Origin: Actinomadura luteofluorescens
GTDB lineage: Bacteria; Actinomycetota; Actinomycetes; Streptosporangiales; Streptosporangiaceae
Direction: 5' to 3'
Length of the DNA: 64,000 nucleotides
Assembly (NCBI RefSeq): GCF_013409365.1
Contig: NZ_JACCBA010000001.1
Coordinates: forward strand, 7,378,001-7,442,000
A model generated the notes under the pieces. That model saw nothing but the letters and a program-made list of their open reading frames with translations, was not told the DNA's origin and ran no database searches. The translations under genes and the position numbers were made by a program. Position 1 is the first letter of the stretch. The number at the start of each line of letters is the position of its first letter. This document shows, piece after piece, positions 42,743 to 51,252 of the stretch.

Positions 42743-43365
42743 TCGCCGAAGACCTGTTCGACCTCGCGCCCGTCATCCCCGTGGTGGTGCTGGACGACGC
42801 CGAGGCCGCCGTCCCGCTGGCCCGCGCCCTGGTGGAGGGCGGCCTCCCGGTGATCGAGGTGACGCTGCGCACCCCGTCCGCCCTGGCGGCGATCGCGCGG
42901 ATCGCCGCCGAGGTCCCGGACGCCGTGGTGGGCGCGGGGACCGTCGTGCGCCCCGAGGACGCCGAGCGCTCGGCGGCGGCCGGGGCGAAGTTCCTGGTCA
43001 GCCCCGGCTGCACGGCCCGCCTCCAGGCGGCGATGGTCGCGACCGGCCTGCCGTTCCTGCCGGGCGTCGCGACCGCCTCCGAGGCGATCGCGCTGCTGGA
43101 GGGCGGGATCACGGCGATGAAGTTCTTCCCGGCCGAGGCCGCGGGCGGCGCCTCCTACCTGAAGGCGCTCGGCGGGCCGCTGCCGCAGATCCGGTTCTGC
43201 CCGACGGGCGGGATCAGCCTGCGGAACGCCGCCGACTACCTCGCGCTCGGCAACGTCGGATGCGTCGGCGGCTCCTGGCTCACCCCCGCGGACGCCGTCC
43301 GCGACGGCGACTGGGACCGTGTCCGCAAGCTCGCCTCCGAGGCGGCGGCCCTCCGCACGGGGTGA
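42739..43365 (+). CDS. eda: KDPG aldolase
   Basis: 208 aa TIM-barrel class I aldolase cleaving 2-keto-3-deoxy-6-phosphogluconate to pyruvate and glyceraldehyde 3-phosphate. The Schiff-base lysine is in AMKFFPAEA, the catalytic Glu in VIEVTLRTP, and the phosphate site in PTGGIS. It is the last gene of edd-glk-eda, coupled by ATGA to glk. Confidence 0.96.
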   Translation: MIAEDLFDLAPVIPVVVLDDAEAAVPLARALVEGGLPVIEVTLRTPSALAAIARIAAEVPDAVVGAGTVVRPEDAERSAAAGAKFLVSPGCTARLQAAMVATGLPFLPGVATASEAIALLEGGITAMKFFPAEAAGGASYLKALGGPLPQIRFCPTGGISLRNAADYLALGNVGCVGGSWLTPADAVRDGDWDRVRKLASEAAALRTG

Positions 43366-43418
43366 CGCCCGGGCCGCGGTGATGTCACATCCGGGCGCGG
43401 CCTCCACGTCTCCCGGGT

Positions 43419-43808
43419 ATGGACACCACAACGACGCTGGAGAAGTTGAGGAAGCAGCGCACCGTCCTGCTGACGAGCTACCGCAAGGACGGGACGCCGG
43501 TAGGGACGCCGGTGAACGTCGTCGTTCGGGGCGACCGCGCCTACTTCCGTACCTATGACAAGGCGTTCAAGGCGAAGCGGCTTGCGCGCAACCCGGAGGT
43601 GGAGCTCGCCCCGAGCACCTTCCGGGGCAAGGTCAAGGGACCCGAGGCGCGCGGCCGCGTCCGCCTGCTCACCGAGGAGGAGGCGCGGCCGATCCGCCGG
43701 CTGCTCGCCCGCAAGCACCCGCTCCTGCAGGGGTTCGCGGTGCCGCTGGCCCACAAGCTGAAGGGCTACCGGACGCTGCACTACGAGCTCACGCTCCACG
43801 GGGGCTGA
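43419..43808 (+). CDS. PPOX-class F420-dependent oxidoreductase-like protein
   Basis: 129 aa split-barrel flavin/F420-binding protein. It starts with a sequence typical of the group (LRKQRTVLLTSYRKDGTPVGTPVNVVV) and continues FRTYDKAFKAKRLARNPEVELAP. It probably reduces a small molecule with F420H2; the substrate is unknown. Its 3' end overlaps the small minus-strand gene by 20 bases. Confidence 0.88.
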   Translation: MDTTTTLEKLRKQRTVLLTSYRKDGTPVGTPVNVVVRGDRAYFRTYDKAFKAKRLARNPEVELAPSTFRGKVKGPEARGRVRLLTEEEARPIRRLLARKHPLLQGFAVPLAHKLKGYRTLHYELTLHGG

Positions 43809-43959
43809 CCGCGCGGTGCGGGCACGGGCCCGCGGCGAGGCCGCGCCCGCCGCCCGCGGGGACGAGGTCCATCCGCAGCCGCCCGCAAGCGCAGCGCGTC
43901 CAGGTGACGACGCCGTCGCTGGTGAGGTGCCGGGACACGAGAGTGGTCGGTTCGCTCAT
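43789..43959 (-). CDS. Conserved small Cys-containing protein (56 aa)
   Basis: Short protein MSEPTTLVSRHLTSDGVVTW followed by TRCACGRLRMDLVP and, at the end, CPHR. Cys23, Cys25, Cys46 and His48 could make a zinc knuckle. It recalls small actinobacterial proteins with the VSRHLTS...W.RC.CG pattern. It is divergent from a LysR gene whose start lies 74 bases away, the usual layout for a LysR target. There is no ribosome-binding site, so the start is uncertain. Confidence 0.6.
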   Translation of the reverse strand: MSEPTTLVSRHLTSDGVVTWTRCACGRLRMDLVPAGGGRGLAAGPCPHRAVSPRGA

Positions 43960-44032
43960 GACGGCAGTCTGCGGCCGGTGGAACGTTCTCGTCCATTTCA
44001 GATTCGCGCAGGGGATCGTGCAAGATGTTCGC

Positions 44033-44959
44033 ATGATCGAGTTGCGCCGGCTGCACATGCTGAGGCTCGTCCACCAGTACGGGACCGTCACGTCGGCGGC
44101 GGAGGCCATGCACCTGACGCCGTCGGCGGTCTCCCACCACCTGCGCGAGCTGGCGCGGGAGCTGAAGGTGCCGCTGCTGGAACCGCAGGGCCGCAAGGTG
44201 CGGCTGACCCCGGCGGCGCACCTGCTGGTCGGGCACGCCGACGGGCTCCTCGCCCGGTGGGAGGAGGCCCTGGCCGACCTGGAGTCGCACCGCGCCGGGG
44301 CGGCGGGCCCGCTGCGCATGTGCGGGTTCCCCACGGCGATCTCGGGGCTCGTCGCGCCCGCCGCCGGCGCCCTGCTGCGCGCCGACCCGGCTCTGGCGGT
44401 CGAGGTCCGCGAGTGCGACACCGAGGAGGCCGTCGGGCTGCTCGCGGCGGGCGAGACCGACATCGCGGTGATCGAGCCGACCCCCGCAGCGCCGCCGCCG
44501 GGCGACCCGCGCTTCGACCGCGAGCCCCTGCTGGAGGAGGCGCTCGACCTCATCGTCCCGGTCGGGCACCCGCTGGCGCTGCGCGAAGGCGTCCGGCTGG
44601 AGGACGCCTCGGGCGAGCCGTGGATCAGCGTCCGGCCCGAGAGCTGCGGCCACCACCAGCAGGTCATGGCCTACTGCGCCGCCGCCGGGTTCACGCCGCG
44701 GATCGCGCACCACACCACCACCTGGCCGGTGATCTGGGCGCTGGTCGCCAACGGCCTCGGGGTGTCGCTCGTGCCGCGGCTGGCCGGCGGCCCGGCCGAC
44801 CAGCCGGTCGTGCGGGTGCCGCTCGGCGGGGACGGCGTCCCGAAGCGGCGCGTGCTGACCTGCGTGCGGCGCGGCGGCCGCGGCCACCCGCTGGTCGCGC
44901 GCGGCCTGCGGGCCCTCCGCGAAGCCGTCCCCGACCGCTGTGTCCTGGCGGCCGCCTGA
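44033..44959 (+). CDS. LysR-family transcriptional regulator
   Basis: 308 aa. An N-terminal winged helix (LRRLHMLRLVHQYGTVTSAAEAMHLTPSAVSHHLREL) and an effector-binding domain (GPLRMCGFPTAISGLVAPAA to LGVSLVPRLAGG). Longer upstream readings are not supported; the ATG at 44033 matches where the family begins. Divergent from the 56-aa Cys protein, which it may regulate. The effector is unknown. Confidence 0.92.
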   Translation: MIELRRLHMLRLVHQYGTVTSAAEAMHLTPSAVSHHLRELARELKVPLLEPQGRKVRLTPAAHLLVGHADGLLARWEEALADLESHRAGAAGPLRMCGFPTAISGLVAPAAGALLRADPALAVEVRECDTEEAVGLLAAGETDIAVIEPTPAAPPPGDPRFDREPLLEEALDLIVPVGHPLALREGVRLEDASGEPWISVRPESCGHHQQVMAYCAAAGFTPRIAHHTTTWPVIWALVANGLGVSLVPRLAGGPADQPVVRVPLGGDGVPKRRVLTCVRRGGRGHPLVARGLRALREAVPDRCVLAAA

Positions 44960-44970
44960 GGGTTCCGGGG

Positions 44971-45432
44971 TCAGGGGCCGGGGGCGTGGTGGCGGGCCCG
45001 GCGGATCCCGAAGGCCAGCAGGACCGCGCGCAGGACCCAGACGGCCAGCGCGATCTGCAGGACGACGAGGAACCCCGTGCCGGGCCCGGCCGTGAAGGCG
45101 AGCACCAGGAACGCCGCGAACAGCAGCGGGAAGACCGGGAAGATCGGCCTGTGCCGGTGGCGGTGAGCCAGGTGCCGGTGGTGGTGGGCCGGGTACCGGT
45201 GGTGGGCCGTCCGAGGGTGACGGTCCACGGCGGGTTCGGGCAGCCCGGTCGGGGACGGCAGGTCTCGGACGTGGGCGCGCAGGTCGCCGCGCGTCTTGGC
45301 GGTCAGCACGGACTCCAGCCGCTCGTCGAGCTCGGTGCGGTCCAGCCGTCCCGCGGCGAAGTGGTCGTGCAGGGCGACCATGACGGCGTCGCGCTCGGCG
45401 TCGCCGATGCGGATCTCGTCGGGCGGGGCCAT
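44971..45432 (-). CDS. DUF1707 membrane protein with His-rich linker
   Basis: 153 aa. The DUF1707 (SHOCT-like) domain occupies residues about 4-57 (IRIGDAERDAVMVALHDHFAAGRLDRTELDERL). A linker with about a dozen histidines (ending HHHRHLAHRHRHRP) follows, then two hydrophobic segments. GAGGAG five bases before the ATG at 45432 fixes the start. It lies two bases after the PadR stop, so the two are co-transcribed. The His-rich linker could bind metal; the function is unknown. Confidence 0.82.
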   Translation of the reverse strand: MAPPDEIRIGDAERDAVMVALHDHFAAGRLDRTELDERLESVLTAKTRGDLRAHVRDLPSPTGLPEPAVDRHPRTAHHRYPAHHHRHLAHRHRHRPIFPVFPLLFAAFLVLAFTAGPGTGFLVVLQIALAVWVLRAVLLAFGIRRARHHAPGP

Positions 45433-45434
45433 GA

Positions 45435-46088
45435 TCACTCCTCGGTGTCGTCGGCCGTCGGCCCGGGGCCGTCCAGGTCGTCGGCCAGGATGCGGTACAG
45501 GCTGCGGCGGGTCTCCGACAGGACGTCCCGCGCTTGGGCGACCTGCTCGGGCGAGCCGGAATGGACGATCTGCATCACCGCGGCCCCCGTCTGCGCGGCC
45601 TGCTTGAACAGCTCCGGGACGCCCTCGCCGAACTCGGGCGTCATCTCCGCCCACGGCTCGGCCAGCCGCTCGGCGTTCTCCTCGACGTAGGCGCGGCCCT
45701 CGCCGGTGAGCTGGAAGGTGCGGCGGCCGCCGGACTCGTCGCCCGCGATCAGGCCCTCGTCGGCGAGCTGCTGCAGCGCCGGGTAGACGGCGCCGGGGCT
45801 CGGCTTCCAGGCCCCGTCGCTGCGCTCGTTGATCTCCTGGATGATCTGGTAGCCGTTGCGCGGCTCCTCGGCCAGCAGGACGAGGATCGCCGCCCGGACG
45901 TTGCCCTTGCGGGCCTTGGCGCCCCGGCCCCACGGGCCGCCGCGCCCGCGCGCCCACGGCGGCCGCCCGCCGGGTCCGTGACCGAACCCGCCGGGAGGGC
46001 CGAAGGGGCCCGGCCCGCCGCCGAACAGGGCGCCGAAGTTCGGGAGGTCGCCGCGGCCCCAGGGCCCGCGGCCGTGCATGTGCCCCAT
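45435..46088 (-). CDS. PadR-family transcriptional regulator
   Basis: About 217 aa. A Gly/Pro/Trp-rich N-terminal stretch (about 1-60, GPWGRGDLPNFGALFGGGP) precedes the PadR winged helix (AAILVLLAEEPRNGYQIIQEINERSDGAWKPSPGAVYPAL) and a helical dimerisation region. Such Gly-rich N-termini are common in actinobacterial PadR proteins. A palindrome lies 50 bases upstream, probably its own operator, also placed to affect the divergent fusion gene. Confidence 0.9.
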   Translation of the reverse strand: MGHMHGRGPWGRGDLPNFGALFGGGPGPFGPPGGFGHGPGGRPPWARGRGGPWGRGAKARKGNVRAAILVLLAEEPRNGYQIIQEINERSDGAWKPSPGAVYPALQQLADEGLIAGDESGGRRTFQLTGEGRAYVEENAERLAEPWAEMTPEFGEGVPELFKQAAQTGAAVMQIVHSGSPEQVAQARDVLSETRRSLYRILADDLDGPGPTADDTEE

Positions 46089-46130
46089 GTTCTCCACCAC
46101 CTTCTGAGAGCTCTCTCTGACCTCTCGCGA

Positions 46131-46156
46131 TACGACAACGATATATCGAAGACGTA
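46131..46156. promoter_or_regulatory. Palindrome in the padR / PAP2-acyltransferase divergent promoter
   Basis: A 10-bp perfect palindrome CGATATATCG (46139-46148) flanked symmetrically by TACG and CGTA (46131-46134 and 46153-46156). It is A/T-rich within very GC-rich DNA, as expected of a PadR operator. The partner is inferred from position. Confidence 0.55.
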
Positions 46157-46293
46157 CGGTTCGGCCAGATGGTTCCCCGATTCTGGAATCCCGCGGGGCC
46201 GGGGCGTGCGGACAAACCGGGCATAGGCTCCGAATGCGGCCATCGCCGTCTGATCGCGGGCGTCCCTGGGTACCACCGTGGACGAGGGGGACG

Positions 46294-48276
46294 ATGGGCA
46301 CACAGGAAGCGGTGGCCGCGCAGGACGCGGTCTTCACCCCTGGCGCCACGGGAACCAGGCTCCGCGCCAGGAACGAGCTGCTGCTCGGCCTGGCGCTGTT
46401 CGCGCTCTACTCGCTGGTCGCGATGCTGCCCGAGCAGGCCAGGATGGCGGCGGCGCGCGAGCACGGGGAGTCGCTCTACGCGCTGGAACGGGCTCTGCAC
46501 ATCGACGTGGAGCGCGCCCTCAACGGCTGGCTGGCCCAGCAGCCCGTCCTGCGGGTCCTGGCCAACTACGAGTACGCCATCACCTACGTCGGCAGCGCGC
46601 TCGCCCTGCTCGTCTGGCTGTTCCTGCGCCACCCCGAGCGGTACCGCACGGCTCGCAACGCGTTCGTCATGCTCAACCTCGCCGGCCTGGCGTGCTTCGC
46701 GCTGTATCCCGTCATGCCGCCCAGGCTCATGCCCCCCGGCCTCGGCTTCGTCGACACCGTCGCCACCGGCCGCACCTGGGGGTCGTGGGGCTCACCGCTG
46801 GTGAAGCACGCCGACGAGTTCGCCGCCGTCCCGTCCCTGCACATGGCCTGGACGCTGTGGGTCGGCGTCGAGCTCGCGCGCGTGAAGGCCAAGCGCTGGG
46901 TGCAGGGGCTCAACACCGTGCACATCCTGGTCACCCTCTACGTCATCCTGGCCACCGCGAACCACTACCTGCTGGACGCCCTCGCCGCCTTGCCGTTCGT
47001 CGCAGTGCCGGTCTGGCTCGCCGAGCGCCTCGCGGGGCCGCCCGTGCCGCGCGTCCAGGGGCCGGACGCGTTCTTCCTCGCGGTGGAGACGCCCGAAGCC
47101 CCGCAGCATCCCGGCGGCGTCATCATGCTCGACACCTCGCGAGGGGACGTCGGCCGCGCCGATCTCGTCCGGGTGGTCGAGGAGCGCCTCGACGGGCTGC
47201 CCCGCTTTCGGCAGCGGCTCGTCCGCCGGGGCCGCTGGCGCCGCCCCGTCTGGCGCGACGTGGACCGGATCGACTGGGAGTGGCACGTCGTCGAGAAGCA
47301 CGTCGACGGCATGGCCGGCCTGCGCGCCGAGGTGGCCCGGCTCCAGTCCGCGGCGCTGCCGCTGGACCGGCCGCCCTGGCGGATGGTCGTGCTGAAGGGC
47401 GCCGAGCCCGGCCGTACCGCGGTCGTCTACATGATGCACCACGTGGTCGCCGACGGCGTCGGCATCGTGGCGCAGGCCGTCTACCTGATGGAGCCGCCGC
47501 CCGAGCCGGTCGCCGCGCCGCCCCGGGCACCGCTGCGCAAGGCCGTCGCCACCGTGGTCGGGCTCGGCCAGCTGGCCACCGCCGTCGGCAGGCCCGAGAA
47601 GCTGCCCGCCGCCGCGACGTGCGAGCGCCGCTTCGGCACCATGGTCCTCCCGCTCGGCACGGTGCGGGACGTGGCCCGCCGCCACGGCGCCCGCGTCACC
47701 GACGTCGTGCTGTGCGCGGTCGCGGGCGCCCTGAACCGGAGCGTCAGCGAGGAGGACGGCCGGCCCGGCACGTGCCGCGTCGCGGTCCCGCTGATGATGC
47801 GGCCGCCGGGCAGCGCGATGGTGGGCAACCACACCACCGCCGTGATGGTGGACCTGCCGATCGGGAAGATGGCCGAGACCGACCGGCTCGCCCTGATCGC
47901 CAAGCGCGGCCGGGTGCTGCGGTCCGGGACGCGGGCGCAGGCGGCGTGGTTCGTGATGAGGCAGGCCGGACGGCTGATGCCGCCTCCGCTGCACGCCCGC
48001 TTCGCGCGCATGTCCTACAGCGGGCGGTTCCTCCAGGGCACCGTGTCGAGCCTTCCGGGGCCCGACCGGCTGCTGCGGCTGTGCGGCGCCCCGCTCACCG
48101 CCGTGTACCCGATCGTTCCGCTCGCCCCCGGCACGCCCCTGGCGATCGCCGGGCTCGGCGTCCACCGCGACCTGTGCTTCGGCCTCTCCGTCGACCCCGG
48201 CCTGGCGGACGACGCCGACGCGCTGATGAACGCCGTCCGCGACGTCTTCGAGGAACTGCGGAAAGAACCGGAGTGA
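46294..48276 (+). CDS. PAP2-family / wax ester synthase-diacylglycerol acyltransferase fusion
   Basis: 660 aa, two enzymes in one chain. Residues about 20-250 are an AUR1-like PAP2 membrane domain with PSLHMAW (His183) and TANHYLLDAL. Residues about 255-660 are a WS/DGAT acyltransferase starting PDAFFLAVETPEAPQHPGG, with catalytic HHxxxDG at 382-388 (MHHVVADG). Dephosphorylation of a lipid phosphate followed by acylation with acyl-CoA would give a neutral lipid such as triacylglycerol. GAGGGGG before the ATG at 46294 fixes the start. It is convergent with the hopanoid operon. Fusions of this kind are known in actinobacterial databases as bifunctional proteins. Confidence 0.9.
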   Translation: MGTQEAVAAQDAVFTPGATGTRLRARNELLLGLALFALYSLVAMLPEQARMAAAREHGESLYALERALHIDVERALNGWLAQQPVLRVLANYEYAITYVGSALALLVWLFLRHPERYRTARNAFVMLNLAGLACFALYPVMPPRLMPPGLGFVDTVATGRTWGSWGSPLVKHADEFAAVPSLHMAWTLWVGVELARVKAKRWVQGLNTVHILVTLYVILATANHYLLDALAALPFVAVPVWLAERLAGPPVPRVQGPDAFFLAVETPEAPQHPGGVIMLDTSRGDVGRADLVRVVEERLDGLPRFRQRLVRRGRWRRPVWRDVDRIDWEWHVVEKHVDGMAGLRAEVARLQSAALPLDRPPWRMVVLKGAEPGRTAVVYMMHHVVADGVGIVAQAVYLMEPPPEPVAAPPRAPLRKAVATVVGLGQLATAVGRPEKLPAAATCERRFGTMVLPLGTVRDVARRHGARVTDVVLCAVAGALNRSVSEEDGRPGTCRVAVPLMMRPPGSAMVGNHTTAVMVDLPIGKMAETDRLALIAKRGRVLRSGTRAQAAWFVMRQAGRLMPPPLHARFARMSYSGRFLQGTVSSLPGPDRLLRLCGAPLTAVYPIVPLAPGTPLAIAGLGVHRDLCFGLSVDPGLADDADALMNAVRDVFEELRKEPE

Positions 48277-48287
48277 CCAGGGGCCCC

Positions 48288-48328
48288 GTGCTCAGATGCG
48301 CAGTGCTCAGATGGCCCGTGCTCAGATG
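48288..48328. repeat. Three-copy 15-bp tandem repeat at the hpnH stop
   Basis: GTGCTCAGATG recurs at 48288, 48303 and 48318, an exact 15-base period with a variable 4-base spacer. The third copy contains the hpnH stop codon. Because 15 is a multiple of three, the two further copies place additional in-frame TGA codons just after the stop. Confidence 0.85.
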
Positions 48329-49326
48329 CTCCGCATGGCGCGCAGCGACTCCTTGAGCGAGCCCATGGTCGCGAACACGGCGGTGGGCTCGTAGCCGCAG
48401 TGCGCCATGCAGTTCGCGCAGCGCTCGTCACGTCCCCGCCCGTAGGCGTCCCAGTCGGTGGTGTCGAGGAGCTCCTGGTAGGTCGCGGTGTAGCCGTCGT
48501 CCATCAGGTAGCAGGGCCGCTGCCAGCCCTTCAGCGAGTACGACGGGATGGCCCACGCCGTGCACGGGAAGTCGACCTTCCCCTCCAGGAAGTCCAGGAA
48601 CAGCGGCGAGTGGTTGAACCGCCACCGCTCGCGGCGCCCGTCCGCGAACGTCTTGCGGAACAGGGCGCGGGTCTCCTGCACGCCGAGGAAGTGGTCCTGG
48701 TCGGGCGCCTTCTCGTAGGCGTACGCGGGCGAGATCATCATCTGGTCGACGCGGAGCTCGTCGTTCAGGTAGTCGAGCACCTCGATGACGGTCTGCGGGG
48801 TGTCGGTGTTGAACACGGTCGTGTTCGTCGTGACCCGGAACCCCCGCTCCCGGCACATCCTGATCGCCTCCACGGCCTGGTCGAACACGCCCTCCTTGCA
48901 GACGGACGCGTCGTGCCGCTCGCGGAGGCCGTCGACGTGCACCGCCCAGGCGAAGTAGCGCGACGGCCTGAACTGGTCGATCTTCTTCGGGATCAGCGCC
49001 GCGTTCGTGCACAGGAACACGTACCGCTTCATCCGCACCAGCTCGGCGACCAGCTCCCCGATCCGCGGATGCATCAGCGGTTCGCCGCCCGCGATCGACA
49101 CCATCGGCGCGCCGCACTCGCGGACCGCCGCGACCGCCTGCTCGACCGGCATCCGCTGCTTGAGCACGTCCGCCGGATGCTGGATCTTCCCGCAGCCCGC
49201 GCACGCCAGGTTGCACGCGAACAGCGGCTCCAGCTCCATGATCAAGGGGTATCTCGTCCGCCCCGCCAGCTTGTTGCGCAGGACGTAGCCCCCGACGCGC
49301 AGGCTCTGGCGCAGTGGCATCGCCAT
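48322..49326 (-). CDS. hpnH: Adenosyl-hopene transferase HpnH (radical SAM)
   Basis: 334 aa. The radical-SAM cluster motif is CNLACAGCG (CxxxCxxC) near residue 38, and GGEPLMHP follows as the GGE-type SAM motif. It joins a 5'-deoxyadenosyl radical to hopene to give adenosylhopane, the first step of extended hopanoid side-chain synthesis. C-terminal cysteines (ERCANCMAHCGYEP) are typical of HpnH. The ATG immediately follows the TAA of shc (TAAATG). It ends the operon; the next-step enzyme HpnG is not in the window. Confidence 0.95.
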   Translation of the reverse strand: MAMPLRQSLRVGGYVLRNKLAGRTRYPLIMELEPLFACNLACAGCGKIQHPADVLKQRMPVEQAVAAVRECGAPMVSIAGGEPLMHPRIGELVAELVRMKRYVFLCTNAALIPKKIDQFRPSRYFAWAVHVDGLRERHDASVCKEGVFDQAVEAIRMCRERGFRVTTNTTVFNTDTPQTVIEVLDYLNDELRVDQMMISPAYAYEKAPDQDHFLGVQETRALFRKTFADGRRERWRFNHSPLFLDFLEGKVDFPCTAWAIPSYSLKGWQRPCYLMDDGYTATYQELLDTTDWDAYGRGRDERCANCMAHCGYEPTAVFATMGSLKESLRAMRSI

Positions 49327-51252
49327 TTAGGACGTCTCCTTCAGGTACCGGCCGAGCGCCGAGAGCGGGAACACGAGCCGGTACAGGTGGTAGTTGATGT
49401 AGAAGTCGCCGGGGAACCCGGTGCCGGTGAAGTGGTCCTCGTCCCAGGTGCCGTCCGGGCGCTGGTGCTCGACGAGCCAGCGGACCCCGCGCTCGACGGC
49501 CGGTCCACGCTCGCCGGCGGCCAGCAGCGCGAGCAGCGCCCACGCGGTCTGCGACGGCGTGGACGCGCCGTGCCCGATCCAGGTCCGGTCCCGGTAGGAG
49601 CGCAGGTCCTCGCCCCAGCCGCCGTCGTCGCGCTGGTGGCGCTCCAGCCAGGCGACCGCGTCGCGGATCGCGGGCCTGCCCGGCCGGACGCCCGCCGCGA
49701 TGAGGGCGGGCACGACGCTGCCCGTCCCGTACACGTGGTTGGCGCCCCAGCGGCCGAACCAGGACCCGTCCGGCTCCTGCGCCTTCAGCAGCCACACGAC
49801 GGCCCGCTTGACCACCTGCGAGTCGGCCATGCCGCGGTGCGCCATCGCCTCCACCACGTGCGCGGTGACGTCGGCGGACGGCGGGTCGATGACCTCGCCG
49901 AAGTCGCAGAACGGCAGCCTGCGGCACAGGGCGCGGGTGTTGTCGGCGTCGAACGCGGCGAACCCGCCGTCCCTGGAGGCCATCCCCGCCATCCAGCGCA
50001 CGCCGCGCTCGATCGCCGGCTCGGCCAGCGGGTGCCGGGCGCGACCGAGCGCGAGGACCACCTCGGCGGTGTCGTCGGTGTCGGGGTAGCAGTCGTTGTC
50101 GAACTCGAACGACCAGCCGCCCGGGGGCAGGTCGGGGCGCCGCACCGACCAGTCGCCGGGGCCCCTCACCTCCTCGCCGATCAGCCATTCGGCGGCCCGC
50201 TCCAGGGCGGGGTGCCCGGCGGGCAGGCCCGCGTCGGCCAGGGCGTTCATCGCGAGGGCGGTGTCCCAGACGGGGGACTGGCACGCCTCCAGGCGCCGCC
50301 CCCGGTCGTCGCGGATCGTGAACCGCTCCAGCCCGTCCAGGCCGCGCCGGACGATCGGGTGGTCAAGGCCGTAGCCGAGCAGGTGCAGCGCGAGCAGCGA
50401 GTACACCCAGGGCGGCTGGATCCCGCCCCAGGACCCGTCCCGCTCCTGCCGCGCGATGATCCAGTCGGCGGCGCGGCGCAGCGCGGCCCGGCGCACGCCC
50501 TTCGCCGGGTGCCGCTCGTACACGTGCAGGGCCGCGTCGAGCGCCCCGAACGCCGCGTCCCACCCGGAGAAGCCCCGCCTGCGGGCCGGGGGGACGTCGT
50601 AGCCCGGGTACAGCTCGTCCAGCGTGAACGGCAGCGGCCGGACGGGGCGCAGCGAGGCCACCACCGTCAGCGGGACGACCGTCTGCCGCGCCCAGCACGC
50701 GAAGTCGTAGACGTTCAGCGGGAACCAGCGCGGCAGGAACATCATCTCCGGCGGCAGCACCGGCAGCCTCTCCCACGGCCAGCGGCCGAACATCGCCAGC
50801 CAGAACCGCGTGAAGACGCGCGTCGCCGGGATGCCGCCGCCGCCGCGGACGAAGGCCGCGGCGCGGACCATGTGGTCCGCGTCCGGCGGGTCGCCCGCGA
50901 GCCGCAGCGCGACGTAGGCCTCGACGGTGGTGGACAGGTCCGGCGGGCCGTCGTGGAAGTTCGCCCAGGTCCCGTCGGCGGCCTGCTGGGACCGGATCCA
51001 GCGGGCGGCCTCGGCGGTGTCGGCGTCGTCGCGGATGCCGAGGAACTCGCGCAGCAGCAGGTCCTCGGCGTCCATCGTCACGTTGGTCTGCAGCTCGCCC
51101 TTCCACCAGCCTTCGGGCGACTGGAGCAGGAGCAGATGGTCGCGGGCGGCCGCCAGCGCCTCGGCGGCCGTCCTGATCCGGGCCGTCCCGCCGGCGGCGG
51201 GCGGTTCCGGGGCGGGCGTCGTCCCGGTGGTGGTGGGCTCTGTCGTCGTCAT
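49327..51252 (-). CDS. shc: Squalene-hopene cyclase
   Basis: 641 aa class II triterpene cyclase. The protonating DxDD motif is D391-T-D-D (YPDTDDTAEV). Several QW repeats such as QEPDGSWFGRWG, QRDDGGWGED and DGTWDEDHFTGTGFPGDFYINYHLYR are visible. It converts squalene to hopene at the membrane. The start overlaps the prenyl synthase stop by one base (TGATG). It is the core enzyme of the hpnCDE-shc-hpnH operon. Confidence 0.96.
   Translation of the reverse strand: MTTTEPTTTGTTPAPEPPAAGGTARIRTAAEALAAARDHLLLLQSPEGWWKGELQTNVTMDAEDLLLREFLGIRDDADTAEAARWIRSQQAADGTWANFHDGPPDLSTTVEAYVALRLAGDPPDADHMVRAAAFVRGGGGIPATRVFTRFWLAMFGRWPWERLPVLPPEMMFLPRWFPLNVYDFACWARQTVVPLTVVASLRPVRPLPFTLDELYPGYDVPPARRRGFSGWDAAFGALDAALHVYERHPAKGVRRAALRRAADWIIARQERDGSWGGIQPPWVYSLLALHLLGYGLDHPIVRRGLDGLERFTIRDDRGRRLEACQSPVWDTALAMNALADAGLPAGHPALERAAEWLIGEEVRGPGDWSVRRPDLPPGGWSFEFDNDCYPDTDDTAEVVLALGRARHPLAEPAIERGVRWMAGMASRDGGFAAFDADNTRALCRRLPFCDFGEVIDPPSADVTAHVVEAMAHRGMADSQVVKRAVVWLLKAQEPDGSWFGRWGANHVYGTGSVVPALIAAGVRPGRPAIRDAVAWLERHQRDDGGWGEDLRSYRDRTWIGHGASTPSQTAWALLALLAAGERGPAVERGVRWLVEHQRPDGTWDEDHFTGTGFPGDFYINYHLYRLVFPLSALGRYLKETS

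Noticed and set aside
43366-43418. Terminator hairpin after eda (GGCCGCG / CGCGGCC)
   Set aside because: Stem of only 7 bp with a 17-base loop in very GC-rich DNA, not distinguishable from chance.
48288-48328. CRISPR-like repeat
   Set aside because: Only an 11-base unit at a 15-base period with 4-base spacers, and it overlaps a coding end. Far too short for CRISPR.
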